The notes under the pieces: generated by a model | Database searches by the model: none | What the model saw: only the letters and a program-made list of their open reading frames with translations | What the model was told of the DNA's origin: nothing | Program-made: the position numbers and the translations under genes | From: Acephala macrosclerotiorum | Taxonomy: Eukaryota > Ascomycota > Leotiomycetes > Helotiales > Mollisiaceae | Reading direction: 5' to 3' | DNA: 21,463 nt | Assembly (NCBI GenBank): GCA_014904845.1 | Contig: MU119750.1 | Span: forward strand, 1 to 21,463 | In this document: positions 9,787 through 20,660 of the stretch, in pieces | Layout: each line of letters begins with the position of its first letter | Numbering within the stretch: position 1 is the stretch's first letter

Positions 9787-10030
9787 TATTTAATTTAAAA
9801 ATTAATATTAATTTTTATATATATATATAATATTAATATTTTTTATAATAAACGATTTTATTTAAATTTAAAATTTAAAATAAAAATAAATTATTAAAAT
9901 CGAAAATTTTATAATTTTTTATAAAATTTTTTTTACGAAATTTATAAAATAAAATATATATTCAATAAAAAAAATAAAAAATTCGTTTATTATTAATTCG
10001 TTCAACGAATTATTAAACGAGATTTTTTTT
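9787..10030 (+). repeat. Partial degraded copy of the element's left end
   Basis: 9787-9825 resembles 4605-4645, with GCACGT of the terminal repeat apparently turned into ATATAT. 9978-10025 resembles the long hairpin at 4674-4722, keeping AATTCGTTCAACGAATT where the intact copy has GGCTCGCTAAGCGAGCC. About 130 bases between the two parts have no counterpart. Homology is lost after about 10030. The left similarity extends outside the terminal inverted repeat, so the element boundary may lie further out than 4626. Confidence 0.45.
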
Positions 10031-10169
10031 TTCAAATTTTTTTATTATTATTAATTAATAAAATAAAAAATAAAAATTATAAATATAATATTAAATATTT
10101 ATAATTTTAATAATAAAATTATTAATATATTAAATTTTTTATTTATATTTATTAATAAAATTAATTTCG

Positions 10170-10560
10170 TTTTTATTTATATTAAAAAAATTTTAAATTT
10201 ATTAATTTTATAAATATTATAAAAAAATTGAAAAATCGAAAAATAATTTATAATTTATTAAATTTTTTTAATTAATTTATATAATTTTAATAATAATATA
10301 AAAATAAATAATTTTTATTTTTAAATAAAATTTTTATAAATAATTTTATTAATTTATTATTATATAAATTAATAAAATATAATTATATTTAATAAAATTT
10401 TAATTATAAAATTTTTAAATTAATTATAATAATTTAATATAAAAAATTAAAAATTTTTAAAAAAAATTTAAATATAAAATTTTATTAAAAATATATTTAT
10501 ATTTAAAATATTAAAATAATAATATATAAAAGTTTATTTGAATTTTATAATTATATAATT
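10170..10560 (-). repeat. Old inverted degraded copy of the element
   Basis: 10335-10410 aligns with 6008-6080 of the inverted copy, and 10415-10530 aligns with about 6225-6335, including the string AATAATTTAATATAAAAAA. One repeat unit is missing between them. Several CpG sites still present at 6022, 6032, 6053 and 6232 are TpG/TpA or AT here, so this copy has lost CpG cytosines that other copies keep. The outer limits are approximate. Confidence 0.6.
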
Positions 10561-10759
10561 TTAAAAAAAAAATTTATTATTAATTTATTTAATAAATTAT
10601 TAAATTAATTTTTTTTGAAAAAAAAATTAATAAATTTTAATTTATTTAAATTTTTTATTATATAATTAAATTATAAATTTATTATTGATTTTATTATTTT
10701 TATAAATTATTAATATAATATTAAAAATATATTAAATAAAATAAAAAAATTTAATTAAA

Positions 10760-10790
10760 ATATTATATATTAATTATTTTATTAAATTTA
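10760..10790 (+). repeat. Remnant of the dispersed AT-rich repeat
   Basis: 31 bases identical to the start of the 54-nt core at 2691 and 8880, after which similarity is lost. As pure A/T it could partly be chance, but the length favours a true remnant. Confidence 0.45.
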
Positions 10791-11105
10791 ATATTTAAAT
10801 TTTTTAAAAAAATTTAAATTTTTTTTTAATATTATTAAATCGTTTATTAAATTAATAATAATTTATATTATAAATAAAAAATTTTAATATTATTAATTTT
10901 TAATAAAAATTTAAATTTAAATTAATAATATAAAAAAAATATAAATATATATTATTATTATTCGTATTTAAATTTTTTAAAATAAAAATTTAAATATTAT
11001 TTATATATAAAAATATTAAAAAATCGATTTTAAAATATAATTATTAAATTATTATAAATAAATTAATTTAATAATATTAATTTAATTTTTTTAACGTTAT
11101 TAATT

Positions 11106-12262
11106 TTTATAAATATTAATAAAAAAAAAATTTCATATTAAAAAAAAAATTCGTTCGATAATTTATTAAACGAATTAATAATAAACGAGTTTTTTTTTTC
11201 GATATTCGATATATATTTTATTTCGTAAATCTCGTAAAAGCGTTTTTATAAAAAATTATAAAGTTTTCGATTTTAATAATATATTTTTATTTCAAATTTT
11301 AAATTTCAAATTTCAAATTTTTAATTTAAACGTTTTATAAATATTTAAAATTAATATAATTATTAAAATAAAATTTTAAATTTTATTAAATAATAAATCA
11401 ATAAATTAATAAATTTTTTAATATTTAAAATAAAAACATTTTACAAAGTTTTATATTATTAAAAATTTTTTTTTTAAATTTTTCGTTTTTTATATTAATT
11501 TATTATAAATAATTTAAATAATTTAAATTAATTTATTTAATATATAATTTTAAAAAAAAACCTTTTTAAAATTTTTTTTTAAAATTATATAATCGAATTA
11601 AAAAATGTTTTATAATTAAAAGTTTTAATATTTAAAATAAAAACGTATATTTAATAAAGTTTTATATTAAATTTTTTTTTAAAAATTTTCGTTTTTTTAT
11701 TAAATTATTATAATTAATTTAATCGATTTAAATTATTTTATTTAATATATAATTTTTTTTTTTTAAAATTATATAATTATATAATTAAAATAAAAATATT
11801 TATTATTTTAACGTTTTAAACAAAATCGTATTTTTAAAGTTTTATATTAAAAAAAAACTTTTTAAAATTTTTTTTCGAAAATTGTATAATTAAAATTTTA
11901 AATATTTTATAATTTAAAATTTTAAAATTTCGTATTAAAAAAAAAATAATTATCGATTTTAATATTTAAAATAAAAACGTATTTAAAAATTTTATAATCG
12001 TTATTTTAATTAAATACGATTATATTTTATTAATTTATATAATAACGAATTAATAAAATCGTTTAAAATTTAAAATTTAAAAATATTTAATTAAATTTTA
12101 TACGATTTAAATTAATTAATCAATTAAAATTACAAATATAATAAAATTAAAATTTTAATATTTTTTATTAAATTAATTACGTATTATTTCGAAATTATAT
12201 AATCGCGAAATTTTTAATAAATTAATTAAATTTAAATAAAATCGTTTATTATAAATAATAAT
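11106..12262 (+). repeat. Near full-length RIP-mutated copy of the element
   Basis: It is collinear with about 4632-5700. Anchors are 11200-11219 against 4725-4744 (CGATACTCGATACACATTTT mutated to CGATATTCGATATATATTTT), 12044-12050 against 5441-5447, and 12153 onward against 5569 onward. Where alignment is clear, differences are mostly C-to-T and G-to-A, while CpGs are largely retained. The repeat landmark TGCCTAAGGCAGAAACG appears in mutated form near 11420, 11628, 11815 and 11961, giving four units instead of three. A few dozen bases matching about 5648-5675 are deleted. The right terminal inverted repeat is not visible. The copy runs into an AAT microsatellite. Confidence 0.85.
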
Positions 12263-12271
12263 AATAATAAT

Positions 12272-12307
<36 letters not shown>

Positions 12308-12308
12308 T
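12255..12308. repeat. (AAT)n microsatellite at an element/island junction
   Basis: About 17 AAT units with one interruption. It lies exactly between the 3' end of the degraded element copy and the first base of the gene-bearing island. It may be a simple-repeat tail or an expansion of the copy's AT-rich end. Confidence 0.9.
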
Positions 12309-12564
12309 ACCATGGGTTATTAAGTGTATTTTGGTATAACGTTGCGTTATTGGAAAAAGAAATTAAAAAAGTAATATTATTAATAAAATTTTAAAATTTA
12401 TAACGGTTTTCAAAGTTCCGAGGCAAACATTGGAACAGTAGTAACGACTATTATAAGCACAGAACGATGAGGCAATTGTTTAGATATTCGTTCAAATATG
12501 CGGCAACAAGTTTCGTGGATCAATCTATAAAGTATCTACGTATTGCACTGGTTCGAAGCGGTGT
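12309..12564 (-). other. 3' flank of the GFA gene
   Basis: Mostly ordinary composition, with a more AT-rich stretch at about 12360-12400, and downstream of the gene on the minus strand. I see no second gene. The small plus-strand ORFs that enter this region overlap the coding exons antisense. No clear AATAAA polyadenylation signal is seen. The change from microsatellite to unmutated DNA is abrupt. Confidence 0.5.
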
Positions 12565-13048
12565 TCAATACTTGGCCGGATCATCAGGATGCGCCGTGTC
12601 CTTCGACCGCAGCGGGCTCATCAAAAGCGAATACTCAAACTTTCGATCGACGAACCTCAGGAGCTCGGGATTGACATTGTTTGTGTTGAGCCCCATTTTG
12701 TATTCTCCTCCGTCAGTAGGCGGAGGTCGAATGGGCCACCAATAGCATCTACCGTACACAACATCAGTCTTCGATCGAATGGAGCAGAAATTGCTTGACT
12801 TACACGCAACCGCAATTATCGCAGAAGTTGAAAGACAGGTCTCGATCGCCCCAGACATACTGCTTGGTCACTGCGTTTGGCTTCGTTTCGATCTTTACTT
12901 CATCGGGATGGTAGTAGCCCCAAGCGGCGCCGTAGCGTCTACAAATCGTGCATTGGCATACGTTAACGTACTCGGGGAGTCGGGGAACTGTGACTGTGAT
13001 GGCGCCGCAGTGGCAGCTGGAGCGGATCGAGGTGTCTGTCGCCGCCAT
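12565..13048 (-). CDS. GFA/CENP-V domain zinc protein, two exons
   Basis: Exon 1 is 13048-12804 and exon 2 is 12748-12565. Splicing gives 142 residues with no internal stop. The family (Mss4-like fold, named after glutathione-dependent formaldehyde-activating enzyme) binds zinc through seven cysteines, and all seven are present: C12 and C14 (CHCGAI), C31, C33 and C36 (CQCTIC), and C76 and C79 (CDNCG). An invariant-looking WWP follows at 85-87, then PPPTDGGEY. Length is normal for small fungal GFA proteins. The ATG is the first after an in-frame TGA 18 nt upstream and has A at -3 and G at +4. No signal peptide or membrane segment is seen, so it is probably cytosolic. The family is linked to formaldehyde or glutathione-adduct chemistry, but the substrate of this member is unknown. 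It is the only intact gene between RIP-destroyed flanks and shows no RIP damage. Confidence 0.85.
12749..12803 (-). other. Spliceosomal intron of the GFA gene (55 nt)
   Basis: It begins GTAAGT and ends GGTAG, with a CTGAT branch-point-like motif about 20 nt before the acceptor. It splits the codon of V82 after its second base (GT|A). Unspliced, exon 1 would stop immediately after CGCV. Splicing joins CDNCGCV to CYWWPIR in the expected domain order. The size is typical of filamentous ascomycetes. Confidence 0.85.
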
Positions 13049-13112
13049 GTTGTCCCGTGTTGTTCAAGCTGGAGTATGTCAGTGTGTAAACGTCGGCTAG
13101 TTTATTAATGCC

Positions 13113-13117
13113 ATTGG
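13113..13117 (-). promoter_or_regulatory. CCAAT box
   Basis: GGCCAATGG on the gene strand, about 65 nt upstream of the start codon, where HAP-complex sites commonly lie. It is a single short motif, so confidence is limited. Confidence 0.4.
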
Positions 13118-13344
13118 CCTTAGCGCAAGGCAGCAACAAGGCCGAGCGACTACCGGCCTTGGACACCGCATGCAAAGGCAGCGTCGAGGGCGCGTCCACT
13201 TTGCGAATATCTAGGTCCGTTGTTCTGAATTATACGCACCCCGTCAGTTTCACATGCAACATCAATTCGAGCTTCACAGATTCACCTCGTTTTTAAGTTT
13301 CTACCTTACCAGATTCCAAGCAGAGCGCAAAAGAGTTTAAAGGG

Positions 13345-13397
13345 AAGCCAAAAGTGAAAAGCCAGAAGTGAAAAGCCGGAAGTGAGAAGCAGGAGTT
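13345..13397 (+). repeat. 14-bp tandem repeat in the promoter
   Basis: Units AAGCCAAAAGTGAA, AAGCCAGAAGTGAA and AAGCCGGAAGTGAG lie head to tail (13345-13386), followed by a degenerate partial unit to about 13397. On the gene strand this is a pyrimidine-rich CACTT(C/T)(C/T)GGCTT series about 300 nt upstream of the ATG. It may be a cluster of factor sites or a neutral minisatellite. Confidence 0.75.
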
Positions 13398-13437
13398 GTT
13401 GGCTGCCACTTTTTGCTGATCGGAGAATGTCGAAAAA

Positions 13438-13450
13438 CGGGAATTTCCCG
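13438..13450. promoter_or_regulatory. 13-bp palindrome CGGGAATTTCCCG
   Basis: Perfect arms CGGGAA / TTCCCG around one base. CGG-spaced-CCG symmetry is the form bound by dimeric fungal Zn2Cys6 factors. It lies about 390 nt upstream of the GFA start codon, at the edge of the unmutated island. Function is inferred from form only. Confidence 0.35.
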
Positions 13451-13790
13451 GTAAGATTTGCTTATACTCAAATATAATCTTTGTATTCCGTTTAATTGCT
13501 ATAAGTATTATTATATTAAAATATTAAAATTTATCGAGATTGTTCGATTTTAATTAGTTAAAAGTAAATAATAATAAAATAATTAGTTTTATATAATTAA
13601 TAAAATAATTTTTTATTATAAATCGTTTTTTTTTTATAATTTAAATCGAATAAAAATATTAAAATTAATAAATAAAATAAAATAATAAACTTTAATTTAA
13701 ATTTTAACGCTAAAATAAAAGCGATTAATTTGATCGAATTTATAAAATAATTTATAAACTATTAAAATTCGTATTTATATTTATTTTAAA
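13451..13790. other. Transition from gene island to RIP-saturated DNA
   Basis: Non-CpG cytosines and guanines thin out gradually from about 13490 to 13760. The junction at 12308, on the other side of the island, is abrupt. No gene is seen. A graded edge is consistent with RIP spreading a short distance from duplicated into single-copy DNA. Confidence 0.55.
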
Positions 13791-16052
13791 AAATATATTT
13801 AATTTTTTTAATTAAAATTATTTAAATAATATAATTATTCAATTTTAAAATTTTATATAAAAAGTTTTTTTTATATTTAATTAAATTTTTTTAAATAATT
13901 TTTTTAAAATTTTTATTAAAATTATAATAATAAATAATAAAATTAAAAATTTTAATATAATTATAATTAAAATTTTTATTATATTATATTTTAAATAATA
14001 ATATATTAATTATAAAATAATATATATATTTAATTGTTTTTAATTAAAAATTAAAATTAAAATTAATTTTTTAAAATAATTTAATTAAATTATTTGAATA
14101 AATTATTTATTTTTAATAAATATAATTTAATATTTAAAATAATTTATAATTTTATTTTTAAATTTAATAATATATATTTATATTAATTTTATTTTATTAT
14201 ATATTTTTTTAATTTAATAAAATAATTATATAAATTTTATTTATTTTTTTAAATTATATATATATATATTATAAATATATAATTTATTTTTAAATTTTAT
14301 TATAAAATTAATTAAAAGTTTATTAAATTTTTAAATATTAAAATAATTTATATAATTATATTAAATAAATTTATTTTAAACGATTATATAAATTTTAAAT
14401 AATTTAAATAAATAAAAATTTTATTTAATTAAAATTTTAATTATTATAAAATAATATAAAAAAAAAATTTAAATAATAATATTAATTTTATATTTATTAA
14501 TTATTTATAAAATTATAAATTAAAAAATTTATTTTTAAAAAATTAAAAAATTGAAATAAAATTATATAATTTTATAAACGAATATTATTTAATATTAATA
14601 AAAATAAATATTATTAAATTATTATTTAAATTTAAAATTAAAATAAAAATATTTTTAATATTTTTAAATTTAATTTATTTTTTTATATTTTTATATAATT
14701 TGAAATTATTAAATTAAAAATTAATAAATTAAAATCGATTTATAAAAACGTAATTAATATATTTAATATTAACGATTTAATTATTTTTAAAAAATTTAAT
14801 AAAAACGAAACAAATTATATTAAATAAAAAAAAAAAATAAAAAAAAAAAACGAATATAAAAATTGAAAATAATAAATTATAATTAAAATTATATTAATAA
14901 ATTTAATAAATAAAATAAAAAACAATATAAATTTAATTAAAAATTTTAATTTTTTTAAAAAAACTTTTTAATATTATTTAATTTTTATTTATTATTATTT
15001 TTTAATATTTAATAAAATATTTAATTTTAATATAATATAATTTTTTATAATAATTATAAAATTTTTAAATATTTAATAAACGATTATTAATTATAAAAAT
15101 AATTTTAATATTAATAATAAACAAATTTTATTATTATTTTTTATTTAATTATAAAAATATTATATATATATTTAAATTTTTAAAAAAAATTATAAAATTA
15201 ATTTAATAAATATAAAAAATATTATTTTATAAAAAAAAAATTTAATTTATTATTAATTTAAAAAAATTAATAATATTTTTATATTTAATTAAAATAAAAA
15301 TATATAATAAAAATAATTTATTATTTTATTTTAATAAATCGTTTTAAATAAAAAATATTTAATATTTAATAAATTTAATTAAAAATTTTTTTTTTTTTAA
15401 TTATTATATTTATATTAATTTTTAATAATAAAATAATTTTAATATTATTATTTTTTTAAACGAATATTTTTTTTATTATATATTATTTTAAACGAGAATT
15501 ATTTATTATATTTTTTTTATAAATGAATTTTTTTATATTAATTATATTGTTTTTAAATTTAAATTTTATAATAAAATATAATTTAAATCGTTTATAATAA
15601 AAAATTTATCGATTTTATAATAAAAATTAAATTAATTTTTTAATTATTATTTAAAATAAAATATAACGTTAAAAAAAAATTTAAAAATAAAAAAATTTAA
15701 TTAATAAATAATTATTTTAACGTTTAAAAAAAATTTATATATTATAAAATTAAAAAAATTTATTTATAATTATTTTTAATATTTTATATTATATATATAA
15801 AATAAATATTTGATTATTATAATAATATTTATTAATATTATTAAAAAAATTTATTATTAATAATTAAATAAATATAATTATAATTTAATTTAATTTTAAA
15901 AAAAAAAAATTTATTTAAAAATTAAAAAAATTTATATTTATAAAATATAAATATAAAATAAAATAAAAATATAATAAAAATATATATATTTTAAATCGTT
16001 TAAAAAAATTTTTTAAACGTTTAAAATTATTTATATTTATTTAAATTTTTTT

Positions 16053-16140
16053 TAAAAAAATAAAAAAATAAAAAATTTAAAAAAATAAAAAATAAAAAAA
16101 TAAAAAATAAAAAATAAATAATAAATAATAAATAAATAAA
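16053..16140. repeat. Low-complexity A(3-7)T tract
   Basis: About 88 bases of AAAAAAT, AAAAAT and AAAT units with almost no interruption on this strand. Confidence 0.85.
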
Positions 16141-17695
16141 ATTATAAATTATAAAAAAACTAATTTTTAAATAAATAAATAATTTTATACGAAATTCGAA
16201 TTTATAATTTATTAAAAAATAAAAAATAAAAAATAAATATTTAATAAATAATATTTTTTTATTTTAATTATTATTAAATTTTAATTTTTATTTTATTTAA
16301 TATTAATATAAAAAATATAAAAAATAATTTAAAATATTTTTAATAATAAAAAATTATAATAAATTTTTTTAAAAAATAATAATATTTTAATAATTTAAAT
16401 AAATACATTTTAAAAATTTAAAAATTATTTAAATTATTAATAATATTTAATATATTTATATTAATAATTCTATTATTAATATACAAATATTTAAAAATGT
16501 TTAAAATTATAAAATTATTTTTTTATATTAATTAAATATTATAAATTTTAAAAAAAAAATTTAAAAAATTATATTATTTTTAATATTAATACTTTTTAAT
16601 ATATTTTTTTATTATTATTAAAAAAATAATATTAATAATAAATTTTATTTAATTTCAATTTTAAAAATATATTAAATTATTTTTTTATAATAAATATATA
16701 TTTATATTTTAATAATATTTAATTTATTATAAAAATTTTTAATAGATATAATAAATTTATATATTAATAATTTCATTTTTATTATAAAAAATATTTTAAT
16801 AAAATTATAATTTATAAATATTAAAATTAATAAAAAATTAATATTTTTAATTTTATTATATTGATTAATATAATAATAATATTAATAATAATAATTTATT
16901 TTTTTCGTTATTGTTTTTTAAATTTTAATTATAAAAAATCGACGATAAAATATTAAATATTCGTAAAAAAAATAATTTATAATATTTTGATATAAATTTT
17001 TTTTAATAATAAAAATTTCGATTTTCGATTTTTTTTTAAAATATATTATTTATATATTATTATTACGTTTAAAATATTAATTATTTTAAAGTTTTTTATT
17101 ATTATATTTATTATAATATATAATATTAATAAAATATTATTTTATTTAATATTATAAATATATTATATTATTTATTAAATTAAAATTAATTCGTTTGAAT
17201 TTTAAAAAATTATTTAATTAAAATTATATATATTTCAAATAAAAAATTTAATTAAATTATATTATAATAAAAAATAATAATTCAAATAACGAATATATTT
17301 ATTTAAAAATACGAAATAAAAATAAAAATTTAAAAAATTTAAAAATATATATAATAATTATAAATAATATATAAAATAAAAATATAATATTTTAAAACGA
17401 ATAAATAAATAAATATAATATAATATTTATAAATTATATTTTATATTTTTAATTATTAAATTTATAAATTATATATAATAATTTACGTTTTAATCGTATA
17501 AATTTAATTATATTAAAAGTTTTATTAAAAAAACGAAATTATAATTAAAATAATTTTTAAAATTTTAATATAATATTATTTAATTTTAATTTAAATATTA
17601 AAATATTAAAATATTTAAATAAATAAAAATATTTATATTTAAAATTTAATATATAAAAATTATTAATATATAATTTTAAATAAAAAATATATAAA

Positions 17696-17713
17696 ATATA
17701 TATATATATATAT
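17696..17713. repeat. (AT)n microsatellite
   Basis: Nine uninterrupted AT dinucleotides. Confidence 0.9.
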
Positions 17714-20104
17714 TTTATTTTAAAATTTTAAAAATTTATATTATAAAATTATTATAAAAAATAAAATAAAAAAAAATTTAAAAAATAAAAAATAAATTTA
17801 TTTTAATAAAAATTTCTATAAATTAAATATAAAAATAAAAATTAATTTTTATATATTTAATATGAAAATATAATAAAAAAATTTATAAAAAAATAATAAT
17901 TAAAAAAAATAATATTTAATTTTAAATTTTAAATAAATAAAAAATAAAAAAATAAAAATAATTAAATAAAATATTTATTAAACGATAAAAAAATAAATTT
18001 AAAATTAAAAAATAAACAATTAAAAAATTACGAATTTTTAATTATTTTTATAAATAATAATTATATTAAAATCGAAATTTAAATTAAAATAAATTTATTT
18101 AATTAATATATTTTATTTCGTACGAAAAAAATAAAAACGTAAATTAAATTTTAAAAAATTAAAAAATAATTATTAAATCAATATTAAATATATATTTAAA
18201 AATAAAATATTAAATATTTAAATTTTTTATTTAATTAAAATTTATATAATTTATTAATAATTTAATAAATTTTAAAAAAAAAAAATTTTAAAATATTAAA
18301 AAAAAATTTTAATAATAAATATATAAATCGATTTATAATTAAAATTATAAATATTAAATTAAATTATATATTAAATATAATATATATAAAAAAAAAATTA
18401 TAAATTAATATTAATATTAAAAATAATTTTTAATTTAATAATAAATATTAATAAAAATAAAACGATTTAAAATTTTTATTAAAATATAAAACGAAATATA
18501 ATTTATTATAAAAAACTTTTTAAAAAATATAAAACTTTTAATTTTAATAATTTTATTTAATTTTTATTTTAAAATAAAAATAATATAATTCGAAATTAAA
18601 TATTTTAAATCGTTAATATTAATTATTAAATTATTAATAATAAAAAAATCGTTAATATATATAATAATAATTATATTTCTTTAATAAAAAATTAAAAAAT
18701 TATATTAAATTCGAAAAAATTATTTAAAATTATAAAAAGTTTTATTAAATTTAATTATTTTAAAAACGTTATAATTAATAAAAAAAATTAATATAATTTT
18801 TTTTTTCGATTTTATTATAAAAAAAATCGTTTTCATATTTATTTGTTTTAATTAAAAATAATAATAAAAATAAAAAAAAATTTATAATTTATAAATTTAA
18901 TTATAAAAATAAACGTTTTATTAAAATTAAAATCGTATTATTATTTAAAATTTAAAATTAGTTATTATATTTTATATTAAAAATTTATATTTTTTTATAA
19001 TTATTATTTTATTAAAAATATAATAAAATATATTTATTTAAAATAAAAAAAATTTCAACGAATAAAATATTTATTTATAATTTGAAATAATAAATATATT
19101 AATTTATATATTTAATATTTTTTTCGAAATTAAAATTTATTAATTAATTTTTTTAATAAAATTTTTTTAAATAATAATTTAATAAAAAAAATATAAATTA
19201 TTAATAAATTAATATAATAAAATATTTTTATATAAATATTTTAATTTTTAAAAAAATTTATTTTTAATTTTTTAAAATAAATTTTTTTTTATCGAATTTA
19301 AAATTTTTTTTAATTAATAACAAAATAATTAAATCGTTTATTATAAATTAAAAAAAAATTTAAAAAATAAAAAATTTAAAAATTTAATTTTAATTATTTA
19401 AATTGAAATAAATATAAAATCGTAATTTATAATTGAATTTTACGAATATAATTATTATAAAAAAAAAATTTCGATTAATTTTATTAATTTTATAATCGAT
19501 TAATTAAATAATAATAAAATTAAAAATAAAATTTTTTTTTATTATAAAATATTTTTATTTAAATTAAAAAAAATTAAAATAAAAATTATTATTTTATAAT
19601 TTTTTTTTTTTTTAAATTATTATAATAAATAATTAAATTGAAAATTTTTATATAATTATAATAAAAAAAATTTTTAAAATTTTTTTTATAAAAAATAATA
19701 TTTAAATTAAAAATAAAAATAAATTTACGTATATATATATTTAATATTCATATAGTAATATTTTTATTGTTTTAAAATCTCGAGTAAATAAAAATAACTC
19801 GTTTAAATATGAGAACTTTTTTCGATTTGATTGTTTTAATATTAGTATTGTATTTGTAATTAATTATAGTGTAATTTTATTAATTTTATAAGAATTTTAA
19901 TATTACAATTCTACGAGAATTTATTTGAAATTATTAATTTAAAAAATAATTTAAATACGAAAATAATAAATCGTAAATTTAATTAAAATACATTTTTTTA
20001 TAAAACAAATTTTTATTACAACGAATAAAAATCAAAAAATTCAAATCGCAATATAATAACAAATTCGTAATTATATAATTCAATAATTAGTAGTTTTAAA
20101 TATT

Positions 20105-20150
20105 GAATTAAATATTAAATTAAATATTAAATTAAATATTAAACTAAATT
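20105..20150. repeat. 12-bp tandem repeat, about 4 copies
   Basis: Unit AAATTAAATATT: variant first copy at 20105-20116, exact copies at 20117-20128 and 20129-20140, then a partial variant to 20150. Confidence 0.85.
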
Positions 20151-20410
20151 AATAATTTTCTCGTTTCGATACAAATATCAAAATTTGATTTAATTTTCGA
20201 ATTTTTTATATTTCAATAATTAATAACGTCGTAATATTATAATTAGTATTATTCGATTTTACGTTAAAAATTTGATTTAAAAATATTTATTTCACGTTAT
20301 ACAACGTATTTATATAGTGCGCAATATAAAAATAATATACAATTAAAATTAATATTTAATACGTAAAACAAAAAATAATCATTTTAAAATATATAATATA
20401 TTTAAATAAA

Positions 20411-20506
20411 CGCGTATTAAAATATACTTCGTATTATAATATTTTCGTATTACGATTTTCGCGTATTACAATATTCGCGTATTATAATATTCGCGTACTA
20501 ATAATT
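20411..20506. repeat. 16-bp tandem repeat, about 6 copies
   Basis: Unit close to TCGCGTATTATAATAT at 20411, 20427, 20443, 20459, 20475 and 20491. The best copies are at 20459-20490. The CGCG core gives a CpG-dense patch inside AT-rich DNA. Variation between units is mostly transitions. Confidence 0.8.
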
Positions 20507-20538
20507 ATTTAATATTGTAATATTTTTTTTTGTATTAC

Positions 20539-20646
20539 GATATACAATTCGCTTATTATTAATTGTTTTAAATCGATATATAATTCGCTTATTATTTGTC
20601 GTTTTAAATCGATATACAATTCGCTTATTACTTGTTACTTTAAATA
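20539..20646. repeat. 36-bp tandem repeat, 3 copies
   Basis: Exact-length units at 20539-20574, 20575-20610 and 20611-20646, each starting GATATA(C/T)AATTCGCTTATTA and ending in TTTTAAATC or TTTAAATA. A GATTT follows the last unit. It is a head-to-tail minisatellite with no spacers. Confidence 0.9.
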
Positions 20647-20660
20647 GATTTGATTTAAGA

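Larger units (their letters stand above)
13049..13450 (-). promoter_or_regulatory. Upstream region of the GFA gene
   Basis: About 400 bases of unmutated DNA precede the ATG. On the gene strand it contains a CCAAT box (13113-13117, about 65 nt upstream of the ATG), an AT-rich ATTAATAAA stretch just downstream of it, and a CT-rich zone formed by 14-bp repeats (13345-13397). A palindrome lies at 13438-13450. The transcription start cannot be fixed from sequence. Small ORFs here look like chance. Confidence 0.5.
13791..19735. repeat. RIP-saturated AT block C, no genes
   Basis: Nearly 6 kb of almost pure A/T with sparse CpG. No ORF, RNA gene or recognisable element. It includes an A-rich low-complexity tract (16053-16140) and a TA tract (17696-17713). 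I could not match it by eye to the element at 4626 or to the dispersed repeat at 2585. Confidence 0.75.
19736..20660. other. Moderately mutated zone with tandem arrays, no gene
   Basis: Cytosines outside CpG, such as ctcgag, tacaatt and ttcacg, are clearly more frequent than in the flanking blocks, and CpG is dense at about 20400-20630. No ORF of useful length and no RNA gene. Three short tandem arrays occupy 20105-20150, 20411-20506 and 20539-20646. It could be single-copy DNA hit by RIP leakage or a younger insertion. Confidence 0.55.

Noticed and set aside
12467..13296. Several 60-109 codon ORFs on the plus strand and in other minus frames
   Set aside because: They overlap the GFA exons or its promoter, have no recognisable domain, and are shadows of the gene in a normal-composition island. 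The minus-strand frame starting at 12858 contributes only its later part, as exon 2.
13791..19735. Regional centromere
   Set aside because: Long AT-rich gene-free DNA is compatible with one, but nothing in the sequence distinguishes it from other RIP-saturated repeats; CENP-A mapping would be needed.
20539..20646. CRISPR-like array (36-bp repeat)
   Set aside because: The repeats are directly adjacent with no spacers, and the context is eukaryotic. It is a minisatellite.
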